Part shown: positions 54,772 through 63,125 of the stretch, piece by piece
Position numbering within the stretch: position 1 is the stretch's first letter
Layout: every line of letters begins with the position of its first letter
Source: Marinilongibacter aquaticus
GTDB taxonomy: Bacteria; Bacteroidota; Bacteroidia; Cytophagales; Spirosomataceae
Direction: 5' to 3'
DNA length: 64,000 nucleotides
Assembly: GCF_020149935.1 (NCBI RefSeq)
Contig: NZ_CP083757.1
Coordinates: 558,001 to 622,000, forward strand
Translations under genes and position numbers: made by a program
Notes under the pieces: model-generated
Told to the model about the DNA's origin: nothing
What the model saw: the letters and a program-made list of their open reading frames with translations, nothing else
The model's database searches: none

Positions 54772-55098
54772 AAAGGATAAAGTTAAAACAGCCCTTATGG
54801 AGCGGTTCATATTATTTTTTCTTAACCAAATGAAAAATAAATATTCATTTTGGGTCGAAGAACGCCATTTGTGATTTTAGAGATTCGGCCCTCAAAAGAG
54901 CCTATAAATGAAGCTGAAAGCCTATAAAACAAAAAGGATGCGAAAATCGCATCCTTTTCTTTGTGAACGATATGGTACAAAACTCGAACCAATTAATAGA
55001 GGATTTAAAGCTTTTAGCTGATATATTGGCTGCTTGAAAAAAATTCAAATCACTTATTTATCAATGGTTAGACAGATCGTTTTGGGGCAATTGCATCT
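54772..55098. other. 327-bp gap with a bidirectional terminator; boundary of the AT-rich island
   Basis: No gene is visible. The terminator at 54932 is the only clear element. From here to the window end the sequence is visibly richer in A and T than the region to the left, which suggests that the left edge of the defence island lies in this gap. No tRNA or att-like repeat is seen. Confidence 0.55.
54932..54960 (+). terminator. Rho-independent terminator downstream of the AraC gene
   Basis: Perfect 11-bp stem (54932-54942 with 54948-54958), loop AAAAT. The outer four pairs are A-T, so it has a T tail in both directions. Confidence 0.88.
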
Positions 55099-56466
55099 TT
55101 ATTGCCCCTTTAGAGGTGATTTTGCCCCTTTATTGCCCCTTTGGAGAATATAGTAGGTTCCCTTTCCGGTGGAACCTATTTTGGTTATAAAACTCCTATC
55201 AACAAGCATTTGTAAATCATAAGACACCATCCTCTTGGAGATTTCGAAAAGTTCTTGGTATTGTTTATTATTAATCCGACCATTGTCTTTTATAAATAAC
55301 AGAGCTTTAATATGTCGAGATTCAAGATTGTATGTTTTCAGAATTTCTTCTGTATAAATATCTTTTAGAAAAATAACACTTACTCCACCTTGATCTTCCT
55401 CAATTACCGGTTCAGGCAATCCAGCTTCTTTACAGGCATCAATAATTTTATTTATCCCTCTTCCCCAAGATTCGATATAACCAGCTTTAAAAAATGCATT
55501 GGCTATATTTCGATTTCTTGGATAGGACGAATGTTCTTGTTTTAGTTTATCAATTGTCAATTCCTCTGGTAAAGTTCCCGGATTCCATAAATGTAATCTG
55601 TCATCGTACACCCGAAGAAAGGTATATGTACTGGAATAATCCTTATGAATAATAGCATTCAATATTGCTTCTCTTAATGCCGTTTCTGGATATTCCAACG
55701 GTTCCATACGCTCCAATCCCTTATAGGAAATAGGTCTAACCAAATATTTGGCTTTAAGGATTTCGATTATTTTATCAGCCATTTCAAAAATGTTGGTTTC
55801 AACTATGTCCTGAAACAAAAGATCATGGCTGGATTTTCCAAATCGTCCAATCTTAAAACTTGCCGTTACCGATACCTTAATTAGATTTTCCCCAAATAAT
55901 AAAACGGCGGCATTTGTTAGCTGCCCTTGTTCTGTAAGGAGTCCGAGGTTTTTGAATAGCGTTTCTTTGCTAATGTTTAGTGTGTTTGAAGGAATACGAT
56001 CTTTCTCAATTGCCTTAATAATAAATGCTTGAATGCTATTACCTTTAAGGTCGGAAAATGTTATTCCTTCAACAGCCATATCCTCCCATTTCTTTCCCAT
56101 TTTATTGAGCAACAGGTTCTGTAAAGCAATTCCTTTAAGTTCTTGTTTGGTGCTTCCGCTTCGGTAGTGATAAACTCCATGATAAGCAATTGGTACATTA
56201 CTAATCGGAACAATAATTTCAAGATAATTTTTTCCTTCAGCCGCATGGAGATTCACATCAACCACAAGTCCTAAATGGTTAACAGACTTGTTTGGAATGT
56301 CTTCCATTAGCTTTTTATAATTATCTACGCCGATAATATTTCCAGTATCATCAATACCAATGTAAATATGTCCTCCTTTTGCATTGGCAAAACCACAAAT
56401 CCATTTCAGGTATTCATCCCTCCATGCCTGCTTATATTCTATATTTTGAGTTTCTCCTCTTTCCAT
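55099..56466 (-). CDS. AlbA_2 (Schlafen-like) / HATPase domain protein with C-terminal winged helix
   Basis: A 455-residue protein. Residues 1-125: AlbA_2 domain (MERGETQNIEYKQAW, ICGFANAKGGHIYIGIDDTG). Residues about 240-370: GHKL-type ATPase (ALREAILNAIIHKDYS as the N box; SWGRGINKIIDACKEAGLPE near the G region). Residues about 385-440: winged helix. The tail has a KGAKSPLKGQ repeat coded by three copies of TTGCCCCTTT at 55102-55142. Such proteins are often called ATP-dependent DNA-helicase-like regulators and are frequent in defence islands. It lies 89 bp behind the small AVAST-linked genes and may be independent. ATG 56466 fits the family start. Confidence 0.82.
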   Translation of the reverse strand: MERGETQNIEYKQAWRDEYLKWICGFANAKGGHIYIGIDDTGNIIGVDNYKKLMEDIPNKSVNHLGLVVDVNLHAAEGKNYLEIIVPISNVPIAYHGVYHYRSGSTKQELKGIALQNLLLNKMGKKWEDMAVEGITFSDLKGNSIQAFIIKAIEKDRIPSNTLNISKETLFKNLGLLTEQGQLTNAAVLLFGENLIKVSVTASFKIGRFGKSSHDLLFQDIVETNIFEMADKIIEILKAKYLVRPISYKGLERMEPLEYPETALREAILNAIIHKDYSSTYTFLRVYDDRLHLWNPGTLPEELTIDKLKQEHSSYPRNRNIANAFFKAGYIESWGRGINKIIDACKEAGLPEPVIEEDQGGVSVIFLKDIYTEEILKTYNLESRHIKALLFIKDNGRINNKQYQELFEISKRMVSYDLQMLVDRSFITKIGSTGKGTYYILQRGNKGAKSPLKGQ

Positions 56467-56555
56467 TTTCGCTCTGCATTTTCTCAAATACAAAGCTACC
56501 TATTAAGGGTTTTAGGATCCTACTCAAAATATGGTGGGGTCTCGATATATAGCTA

Positions 56556-56795
56556 CTAATAATTATTTCTACTCATCCATTTTTTCATATTCGCCTGTAG
56601 GCGAGCTTGTTCATTCACTGTTAAAAAATTAATCCTACCGTTTGGATGGTTTCTTATACCTTTTATGTGTGGATATGTTGCCCATAAGAAATTTCGTATA
56701 ATATCCTTCTCATCACTTGCTAGGATTCTATTTGTTTCTTCTACTAATAAAAAAAGATTATGTTCAAATTCTCTCCTAGTTTTCGGCGGAGGCAT
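56556..56795 (-). CDS. Small AVAST-associated paralogue, third copy
   Basis: A 79-residue protein (or 87 if it starts at 56819). It shares with its two upstream neighbours an opening RREFEHN and a later block PNGRINFLTVNEQARLQAN. It is the most divergent of the three copies (NE instead of DE). The start 56795 is chosen since MPPPKTRREFE aligns with the starts of the other two; it is 7 bp after the previous stop. No known domain is recognised. Confidence 0.68.
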   Translation of the reverse strand: MPPPKTRREFEHNLFLLVEETNRILASDEKDIIRNFLWATYPHIKGIRNHPNGRINFLTVNEQARLQANMKKWMSRNNY

Positions 56796-56802
56796 TCCAT
56801 AT

Positions 56803-57048
56803 TTACTCCTCTCCCTCATCTTCTGGTTTTAATTGTTTGTGTTGCATCATATTGGCAATGCTATTTGCCATTAATCTAGCCATTTCATCTATTGTATGAA
56901 GGTTAACTCTTTTATTAGGTGCATATCTAGCATTGATAATACCTTTGATAGTTCTGGTATTAGACCTAGATATATGTACCTGACCTCTTTCTAACTTTTC
57001 CAAAAACATATACATATTATATTCAAATTCTTTTCTACTATCTGGCAT
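56803..57048 (-). CDS. Small AVAST-associated paralogue, second copy
   Basis: An 81-residue protein: RKEFEYN near the start, then APNKRVNLHTIDEMARLMAN and an acidic tail (KPEDEGEE). The ATG at 57048 overlaps the end of the first copy by 11 bp, so translation is likely coupled. The pattern R-K-E-F-E and P-N-K-R-hydrophobic-T-I-D-E-x-x-R-L-x-A-N is common to all three copies. Confidence 0.7.
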   Translation of the reverse strand: MPDSRKEFEYNMYMFLEKLERGQVHISRSNTRTIKGIINARYAPNKRVNLHTIDEMARLMANSIANMMQHKQLKPEDEGEE

Positions 57049-57280
57049 TTTTTCTGTTTTTAAATTCTGGCCTATCAAAATTAGCTAAAGAGTTTGCTAA
57101 CAATCGAGTAGATTCATCAATAGTTAAAAAACTAATTCTTTTATTGGGTAATTGTTTCGCACTTAACAATCCCCTTAATATTCTTCGACTAGGTGGCAAT
57201 TGAAATGTTTTTCTTTCAATACTTTCAGCTAAAATATCAATGTGCCGTTCGAACTCTTTTCTATTATTTGGAGTAATCAT
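57038..57280 (-). CDS. Small AVAST-associated paralogue, first copy (Avs1c-like candidate)
   Basis: An 80-residue protein: RKEFERH near the start and LPNKRISFLTIDESTRLLAN in the second half, with a basic C-terminus (KNRKNAR). Its ATG at 57280 lies 1 bp behind the stop of the protease-STAND gene, so it is in that operon. I recall that AVAST type 1 has a small third component, Avs1c; by position this protein is the candidate, but I cannot confirm homology by eye. Confidence 0.65.
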   Translation of the reverse strand: MITPNNRKEFERHIDILAESIERKTFQLPPSRRILRGLLSAKQLPNKRISFLTIDESTRLLANSLANFDRPEFKNRKNAR

Positions 57281-57281
57281 T

Positions 57282-60200
57282 TTATATTTCTTTTTGTTCA
57301 AAGACATCAATATATTTGAACTCATATCCATAATATACCTGTAATATCAATTTATATTTAGCCTTTAGAATATTAATAGAATTCTCAGGAATTGTATAAA
57401 AATATCCTGTTTTCAAAGCTACACCTTGCATATGATTATCCCAATTTCTTCCCCTTCTCCAGTACACTGATTTAATATCGCTCGCTATATCTTTAATCAA
57501 TGTCTTAATATTAGGGTTGATTATTGCAGGCACTAGCTCACTTCCTGTGACATTTCCGGCATATTCGCTTTTGATAAAAAAAGGAATCACAATTTTATCG
57601 TCTTCGTAATTAGTGGCATAAGGATTCCTATTTGCCGAGAAAGTTAACCAAGGATAAGAATGCCTATCATTTTTATATTTATCTAGTGGGATTAAATAAG
57701 ATGTAAGCTCAATTTTTTCATTAGAACTACGGCGAGATTCGGCATATTTAGTACTAAAATAATTCAATACTATTTCACCCTCAAAGAACAGTTTTTCAAA
57801 TTCCATTTTGCCCTCACTAAACAAATTTTTAATCGTTGTTTCAAATTGTTGTTCTCTATTGGTATTAAGTTGAGTATGTAAATTATTTTCAGGAAAGGTA
57901 GGCTGATAGAACCGCATTATATCAGCTACTTTTTCTTTACCTTCAAGTGTTACACAAGAACTAATTGCAATATTAAGAGAGTACCTCAATATTGTATCAA
58001 AATCCGAAACAAGAGTAATGTCATTGTGGTCATTAAAACTTCTGTCAATATACCCACTTGCTTTTTGACATTCTTTAATCGATAGTGGAGTCATTTTCTT
58101 GATTTGCCCCAAAAGTGTTTGAGCAAATTCTTTAGTCAAAAAATTAAGCTCATTAAGTTCATACAAATAATCACTTATTGACTCTAAATACTCTTCTTCG
58201 AATATAATATCTCCATTGCCTTTAGTAGAAGCTATAAATGTTTGCTCAAATTTTGCAATCAAACTATCTAAGCTGTTAACACCATGTGATTTTAGTTCTC
58301 TTAGAGAATCCAACAGAGTATTTTTTATCATAAAATGCTGAAGTTCCATTAATTTCTGTTCATTCTGCTCAAGAATGGATTTTAGTACTTCTGGAAATCC
58401 TATTGGGTTTAGATTGGAAATCTGATGAATAATAGAAGCTGAAAGTTCTTTTGAGATTTTGTATCCCTGACAAGTTATTTCGTTTATCAGCGCATAAGTT
58501 ACTGTTTCAGGCATGGCAGTGCCTAGCCAGGTTAATATCTCTATCGTCCTGTTCTTAACAACAAGAGACGGATGGTTTAAAAACCAAATTAGCAATTCTA
58601 ACAGCAATTGATCATTTTGATTAGTAATATTATCGACAACATTATTACTTATCCAAACATATTTGCTGTAGAATAATTTTGGCGTTCTTACCATTAAATC
58701 AATATGCTCAAGGACGGATGATAAAATTAATTGCTTCTCCTGTTCGTCATTTATATTTCGAAGTAGACTAATAATCTGATTGGCTATAACCCATTCTTCA
58801 AAATAGGGTTCATTTATAATCAGGTTTCTTATATTTTTAATAAACTCAAAGGAGTTATTATAACTATCAGAAAGAAGATTCCTAATTTCATTTATTTTGC
58901 TCGAGTAATTAAATGACCATATTCCATAATTTTGATTTTGCACTTCCTGCAAAGCTTCTATGATTATTTTTCGTGCTTCACTTTTGTTTTCAGTAGAAAG
59001 TTTTTTTTGCGCATCTTCTTTAGCCTTGACTAATTTGTCTAAAGGATCTTCTCTTTCATTAATTTGTGAAGAGGTCGTATCTGTTTTATCTGCACTTTCC
59101 TGTACGGAATTTGTTGGTTTTAGACCAACAGATTCTAAATAACCCTTAACTCTTTCAAAATTTGATTGACTTAATTCACTGAATAGTTCACGAAGATATT
59201 CATACCGATACTCATCAGATACTTCAGTAACTACAAACCGGGACATACGTTTAAAAATTATATCCAGTTTCTCCGTTTCATTATTTTCGATATAATTCAA
59301 GATACCTGCTTGTACTTTAGCATAGCCTCTAATATACCTGTCATCACCTAATATAAATAATTCACTAAGCCCCCAAGCAATCAATGATCCTTTACAATCG
59401 ATATTCCGAAGCATATCTAATATACCACTTTGTTCCTCAATTCCTCTTGCTCCTAGTACATAACTATGTCCTAAATAGGGCATATCTACTTTGCCCAATT
59501 CTGCATTATCAATAACTGTTCTATAGTCAGGAAGTAATAAGTATTTAAAATAGGAAATTGATTTATCCAAGAAACCAATTTTAGCTAAATCTCCTACAAA
59601 TTCTTCTTGTTGTTGTTTTACGTAACGTTGAAATGTCATTTCTCCTGAAGCATTATGCAAATGAGCGGCAAACTTTTGCAAATAGGATTGGTCGCCGTTT
59701 TCAGGGATAATATTTGAAACTGCTGTATTAATAATTCCTAATTGCGCCTCCTTATACCACGATGGACCCATGGAGGTATCAATCATTTCTTCAAAAATAT
59801 CAGCCGCTTTATCTTTATTTTTCAGTAATGCATATAGCTCTATCAATCTTAACAGATATTCATTTCGTTCCCAGCGATTTTCTATTGTAGTTATAATATG
59901 CTCTTCCAACACTCTGGTTACTTTAAAAGCGGACAATTCATATTCAGGATCTTTGGCGAGCTCCCGTGCTATGACAAATAGGCTATCTGTATATCCTTCT
60001 GTATATAATCCGAGTTGATAGTTTTTTTTCTGTACAATCACCTCTGTAAACACAATCACCTGATTAGGAAAAAAATCCTTAAGTAAGTGAATAAGACGCT
60101 TATATATATTGGGATAAATAGATTCAGGAAGAGCATAACCACGCTTCCAGTTCATTCTATCCCTAAGATCAGGAATCAGCTTTTCAAATAAATCTCTAAA

Positions 60201-63125
60201 ATTTGGTTCAAGCGACTTGATTTCCTCAACTTTACCCTCCATTTGGTAACGCTTTATTTTACCATCAAGAAAACATATATATAGAAAGATCATCTTAATA
60301 TTACCCTCCCAGTTACCAAAAGAAAATCCATATTTAGGTAACTCTGGGAACTTATTGGAAGTATCAAAAAATCCTAGGCATTCTGCGTAAAGGGTAAATC
60401 GATGTATAGATTGGTGATTCAAATCAACTCCATTCTCTTTTCTAAAATCAAGTTTCTCTTCATTGGGATATACTTCTTGGTAGAGGGCTTCAATAATATC
60501 TACTCTTCTCGACCTTCCCAAAAGAATATGCAATAGCATGAAGTGATAATCGGAATTTGTGCCATATTTATCAATCACATATTCTAAGTCTTCAATCCAA
60601 ACTGGAATATTGTCAACTTTTTTTCTTTTTGGACTCTTTTCCTGAAAATCCAAAGCATGATAAATTGTTAAAGCAATGTACCCGCTCGAACGATTATCAA
60701 AATTGAAAGACTTCAATTCTTCTTCAATTTTTTTTGATATTGGCGGAATATTAAATCGCCAAATAAAATATCCACCATTGAAAGAGCCTATATCATCTTT
60801 GAACTTGTTAACAACTTCTTTGGGATTGCCGCTTGCTTCAATCATCTTAATTGCTGTCCTTTTCAAATGATCGAACTCATGAAAGGCTTTCTTAAAATCT
60901 GAATTAGCAGATAATGTAACAGCACTAAACTTTAATTGAATAAATCGATTGAACGAATCAGCATCAAATCCGTTTTCTGCTATATTATTACATGTTTGAT
61001 TGATCGCATTCAATAAGACCTCAGCTTCTTCATTTGCATCATACTCATAAAATTTTTGTAACAAATAGAGTGCATCGCCATCTCCTGTTATTAAAGTTTT
61101 GTTACGAACGACATATCTAATAGCTTCTTCCGGCTTATTTAAAGAAAGTAGAGCATTAACAAGAAAAATGGCATTTTCTTGAAAAAGCGTATTGTATCTA
61201 AAATTTACACGTTGTGAAAGAAGCAGCAAAGAAATGACTTTGTGAGCTATACCCAATTCTGCTGCTATGCCGATAATGTTCTTTATATCTGCCAAGACTA
61301 TATCGGGATTAATACTATTCAGAGCACAGTCATCTACCCAAGTTTGATTGCATTCTTCAATTGCAGTTCTTTTGTTCTGCTCATTTCCATGTGCTAAATG
61401 ATAAACCCGCTCTGAAATTCCAAAGTTTGTCTGTCGATGCTTTAGTACATATTCAGCAATATTTGCATGAACCTGATTTTTTATATCTGTGGTTTTTTCA
61501 TTTATAAAATCTGAAAACGATGTGTGATAAATACTTATTACGGTTTTATCCCTCAATAAGTGTTGTATTTCCTTGAAACTTGATATAAAATGATCTTTGG
61601 TAGATGAAGGTAATAATTCTTGTAATACATTTTTTTCAACTGGAACTCTCAATCTCGCCAAGGTAGCTGCCAACCAAATTTCGTTAGTTTGGTTATCTAA
61701 TTGTCGCCATATCTTATTATAATAGTTTTCAATTTCTCCGCCGATAGCCGGTATGGAATCAATCCAATTATCTAATGCATCAAGGTCGGCAGTTTCTAAA
61801 ACGTATTTAATAAGATACCGCATGTATAGCGGATGCCCTTCTGATTTTTGAGCTAATTCGGTTATTTGAGTGGACTTTAGTTGCTTGTCTTTTAATTGCT
61901 CAGACAAAAATTTCTCAGCATTCTGTATTGATAAAGGAGTAACTTTAATCTCATTCGAAGTTTTAATCATTCCTCGAATTGAAGGGGGTAATACTTCCCG
62001 AGAAGTACAGGAAAAGATGACTTTAAAGTTCGATGGTAAATTTGGTGGTAGAACAAATAGATAATCTTCTATTTTAGATTTACTAACATCGTCTAAACCG
62101 TCCACTATCAAAAATGCAATCTTTCCTTGTTGTTGGTAATGATTTGACAGTTGTTGAATAACCTGATTAATTGTTAAAACTCTGTCATTTAAAGTTGTTT
62201 CTGATTGGGGTTTTGGAGGAGGGCTGTTATACAATGCACGATAACAGACTTCTTCAATCCATTTTATAAAAAACTCAGGGGTTGCCCTGATTTGTGTTGG
62301 GTATTCTTCACTTTCAGGAACTTTAACAAAGAAACGATCAACGATTACATGATTATTATTTACTAATTCTAATTGAGCCGCAATTGTGGTTTTGCCTGAA
62401 CCAGGACTACCATTTACCAAAAAATAGCTGGAAGCAATTTGATCCGTAATAACTTCATTTATTTTGACTAGCACTTCATCATTAGGTGTACTATTTGAGA
62501 TATCCTCTTCTATTGAATCTGGTGTAGAGTATTCTTTATTACCTGCGATAACTATTTCGTGTTTTGCTAAAACCTCTGCTATATTTCGTAAACTTGTTGC
62601 CCCAAGGGTACCAACATTATCATACCCAATAACACCTACAGCATAACCATCAATTATTAAAGCTGAACCAGATAGACCAGCAAAGTCTTCAAGATCTGCA
62701 TATTGATCACAGGTTAAATCTACATCCCATTTCGTACCCTTGCTAATCCGGGATACAGTACCTGAATATCTTCCTCCAGAAATTACTCTTTGCACTGGGA
62801 AGCCATAAGTCTCCCAGTTTTCATTATAAGGTATTTGTATGTTCTTTAGGGGAAGTGCAGTTATGTTGTCTATAGTTATATTTTTGACTACAAGAATAGC
62901 AACATCATGTTCTGGTATCCTTTCTAAAACCTCTGCCTCAATCTCTCCATCATCTCCAGTGTATAATGTAATAGACTCTCCTTCTGGAATATTATGCTCA
63001 GATGTAAATAAAAAATGTTTTTTATGATCAACAAAGATGAAAAAAGCTGTACCAGATTTATTGCCGCTCTTTATTCTTACACTTGCTCTCTCTATTTCTG
63101 TCGGGTGTAGTATTCTTGAAATCAT
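57282..63125 (-). CDS. Trypsin-like protease / STAND NTPase, AVAST type 1 (Avs1b-like)
   Basis: A 1947-residue protein. Residues 10-190: trypsin-like serine protease with all three catalytic residues, His44 (LFTSEHNIP), Asp74 (EHDVAILVV) and Ser152 (AGLSGSALI). Residues about 220-480: STAND NTPase with Walker A NGSPGSGKTT (Lys245), Walker B LIVDGLDD (339-346) and a sensor region near EGHPLYMRYL. Residues about 520-1930: long helical repeat region, the likely ligand sensor. By knowledge of the family, Avs proteins bind a phage protein (the large terminase for types 1-3), form oligomers and switch on the fused effector; here that would be proteolysis leading to abortive infection. It starts in a 4-bp overlap (ATGA) with the MBL-fold gene. 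Confidence 0.82.
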   Translation of the reverse strand: MISRILHPTEIERASVRIKSGNKSGTAFFIFVDHKKHFLFTSEHNIPEGESITLYTGDDGEIEAEVLERIPEHDVAILVVKNITIDNITALPLKNIQIPYNENWETYGFPVQRVISGGRYSGTVSRISKGTKWDVDLTCDQYADLEDFAGLSGSALIIDGYAVGVIGYDNVGTLGATSLRNIAEVLAKHEIVIAGNKEYSTPDSIEEDISNSTPNDEVLVKINEVITDQIASSYFLVNGSPGSGKTTIAAQLELVNNNHVIVDRFFVKVPESEEYPTQIRATPEFFIKWIEEVCYRALYNSPPPKPQSETTLNDRVLTINQVIQQLSNHYQQQGKIAFLIVDGLDDVSKSKIEDYLFVLPPNLPSNFKVIFSCTSREVLPPSIRGMIKTSNEIKVTPLSIQNAEKFLSEQLKDKQLKSTQITELAQKSEGHPLYMRYLIKYVLETADLDALDNWIDSIPAIGGEIENYYNKIWRQLDNQTNEIWLAATLARLRVPVEKNVLQELLPSSTKDHFISSFKEIQHLLRDKTVISIYHTSFSDFINEKTTDIKNQVHANIAEYVLKHRQTNFGISERVYHLAHGNEQNKRTAIEECNQTWVDDCALNSINPDIVLADIKNIIGIAAELGIAHKVISLLLLSQRVNFRYNTLFQENAIFLVNALLSLNKPEEAIRYVVRNKTLITGDGDALYLLQKFYEYDANEEAEVLLNAINQTCNNIAENGFDADSFNRFIQLKFSAVTLSANSDFKKAFHEFDHLKRTAIKMIEASGNPKEVVNKFKDDIGSFNGGYFIWRFNIPPISKKIEEELKSFNFDNRSSGYIALTIYHALDFQEKSPKRKKVDNIPVWIEDLEYVIDKYGTNSDYHFMLLHILLGRSRRVDIIEALYQEVYPNEEKLDFRKENGVDLNHQSIHRFTLYAECLGFFDTSNKFPELPKYGFSFGNWEGNIKMIFLYICFLDGKIKRYQMEGKVEEIKSLEPNFRDLFEKLIPDLRDRMNWKRGYALPESIYPNIYKRLIHLLKDFFPNQVIVFTEVIVQKKNYQLGLYTEGYTDSLFVIARELAKDPEYELSAFKVTRVLEEHIITTIENRWERNEYLLRLIELYALLKNKDKAADIFEEMIDTSMGPSWYKEAQLGIINTAVSNIIPENGDQSYLQKFAAHLHNASGEMTFQRYVKQQQEEFVGDLAKIGFLDKSISYFKYLLLPDYRTVIDNAELGKVDMPYLGHSYVLGARGIEEQSGILDMLRNIDCKGSLIAWGLSELFILGDDRYIRGYAKVQAGILNYIENNETEKLDIIFKRMSRFVVTEVSDEYRYEYLRELFSELSQSNFERVKGYLESVGLKPTNSVQESADKTDTTSSQINEREDPLDKLVKAKEDAQKKLSTENKSEARKIIIEALQEVQNQNYGIWSFNYSSKINEIRNLLSDSYNNSFEFIKNIRNLIINEPYFEEWVIANQIISLLRNINDEQEKQLILSSVLEHIDLMVRTPKLFYSKYVWISNNVVDNITNQNDQLLLELLIWFLNHPSLVVKNRTIEILTWLGTAMPETVTYALINEITCQGYKISKELSASIIHQISNLNPIGFPEVLKSILEQNEQKLMELQHFMIKNTLLDSLRELKSHGVNSLDSLIAKFEQTFIASTKGNGDIIFEEEYLESISDYLYELNELNFLTKEFAQTLLGQIKKMTPLSIKECQKASGYIDRSFNDHNDITLVSDFDTILRYSLNIAISSCVTLEGKEKVADIMRFYQPTFPENNLHTQLNTNREQQFETTIKNLFSEGKMEFEKLFFEGEIVLNYFSTKYAESRRSSNEKIELTSYLIPLDKYKNDRHSYPWLTFSANRNPYATNYEDDKIVIPFFIKSEYAGNVTGSELVPAIINPNIKTLIKDIASDIKSVYWRRGRNWDNHMQGVALKTGYFYTIPENSINILKAKYKLILQVYYGYEFKYIDVFEQKEI

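Noticed and set aside
55102-55142. Three short TTGCCCCTTT units considered as a CRISPR or regulatory repeat
   Set aside because: The units are 10 bp, unevenly spaced, and code for the tail of the AlbA_2 protein; no spacers. No CRISPR array was seen anywhere in the window.
57282-63125. Plain HtrA-type protease or plain TPR protein
   Set aside because: The protease domain is directly fused to a STAND NTPase with Walker A and B motifs and lacks PDZ domains, and its neighbour is an MBL-fold gene.
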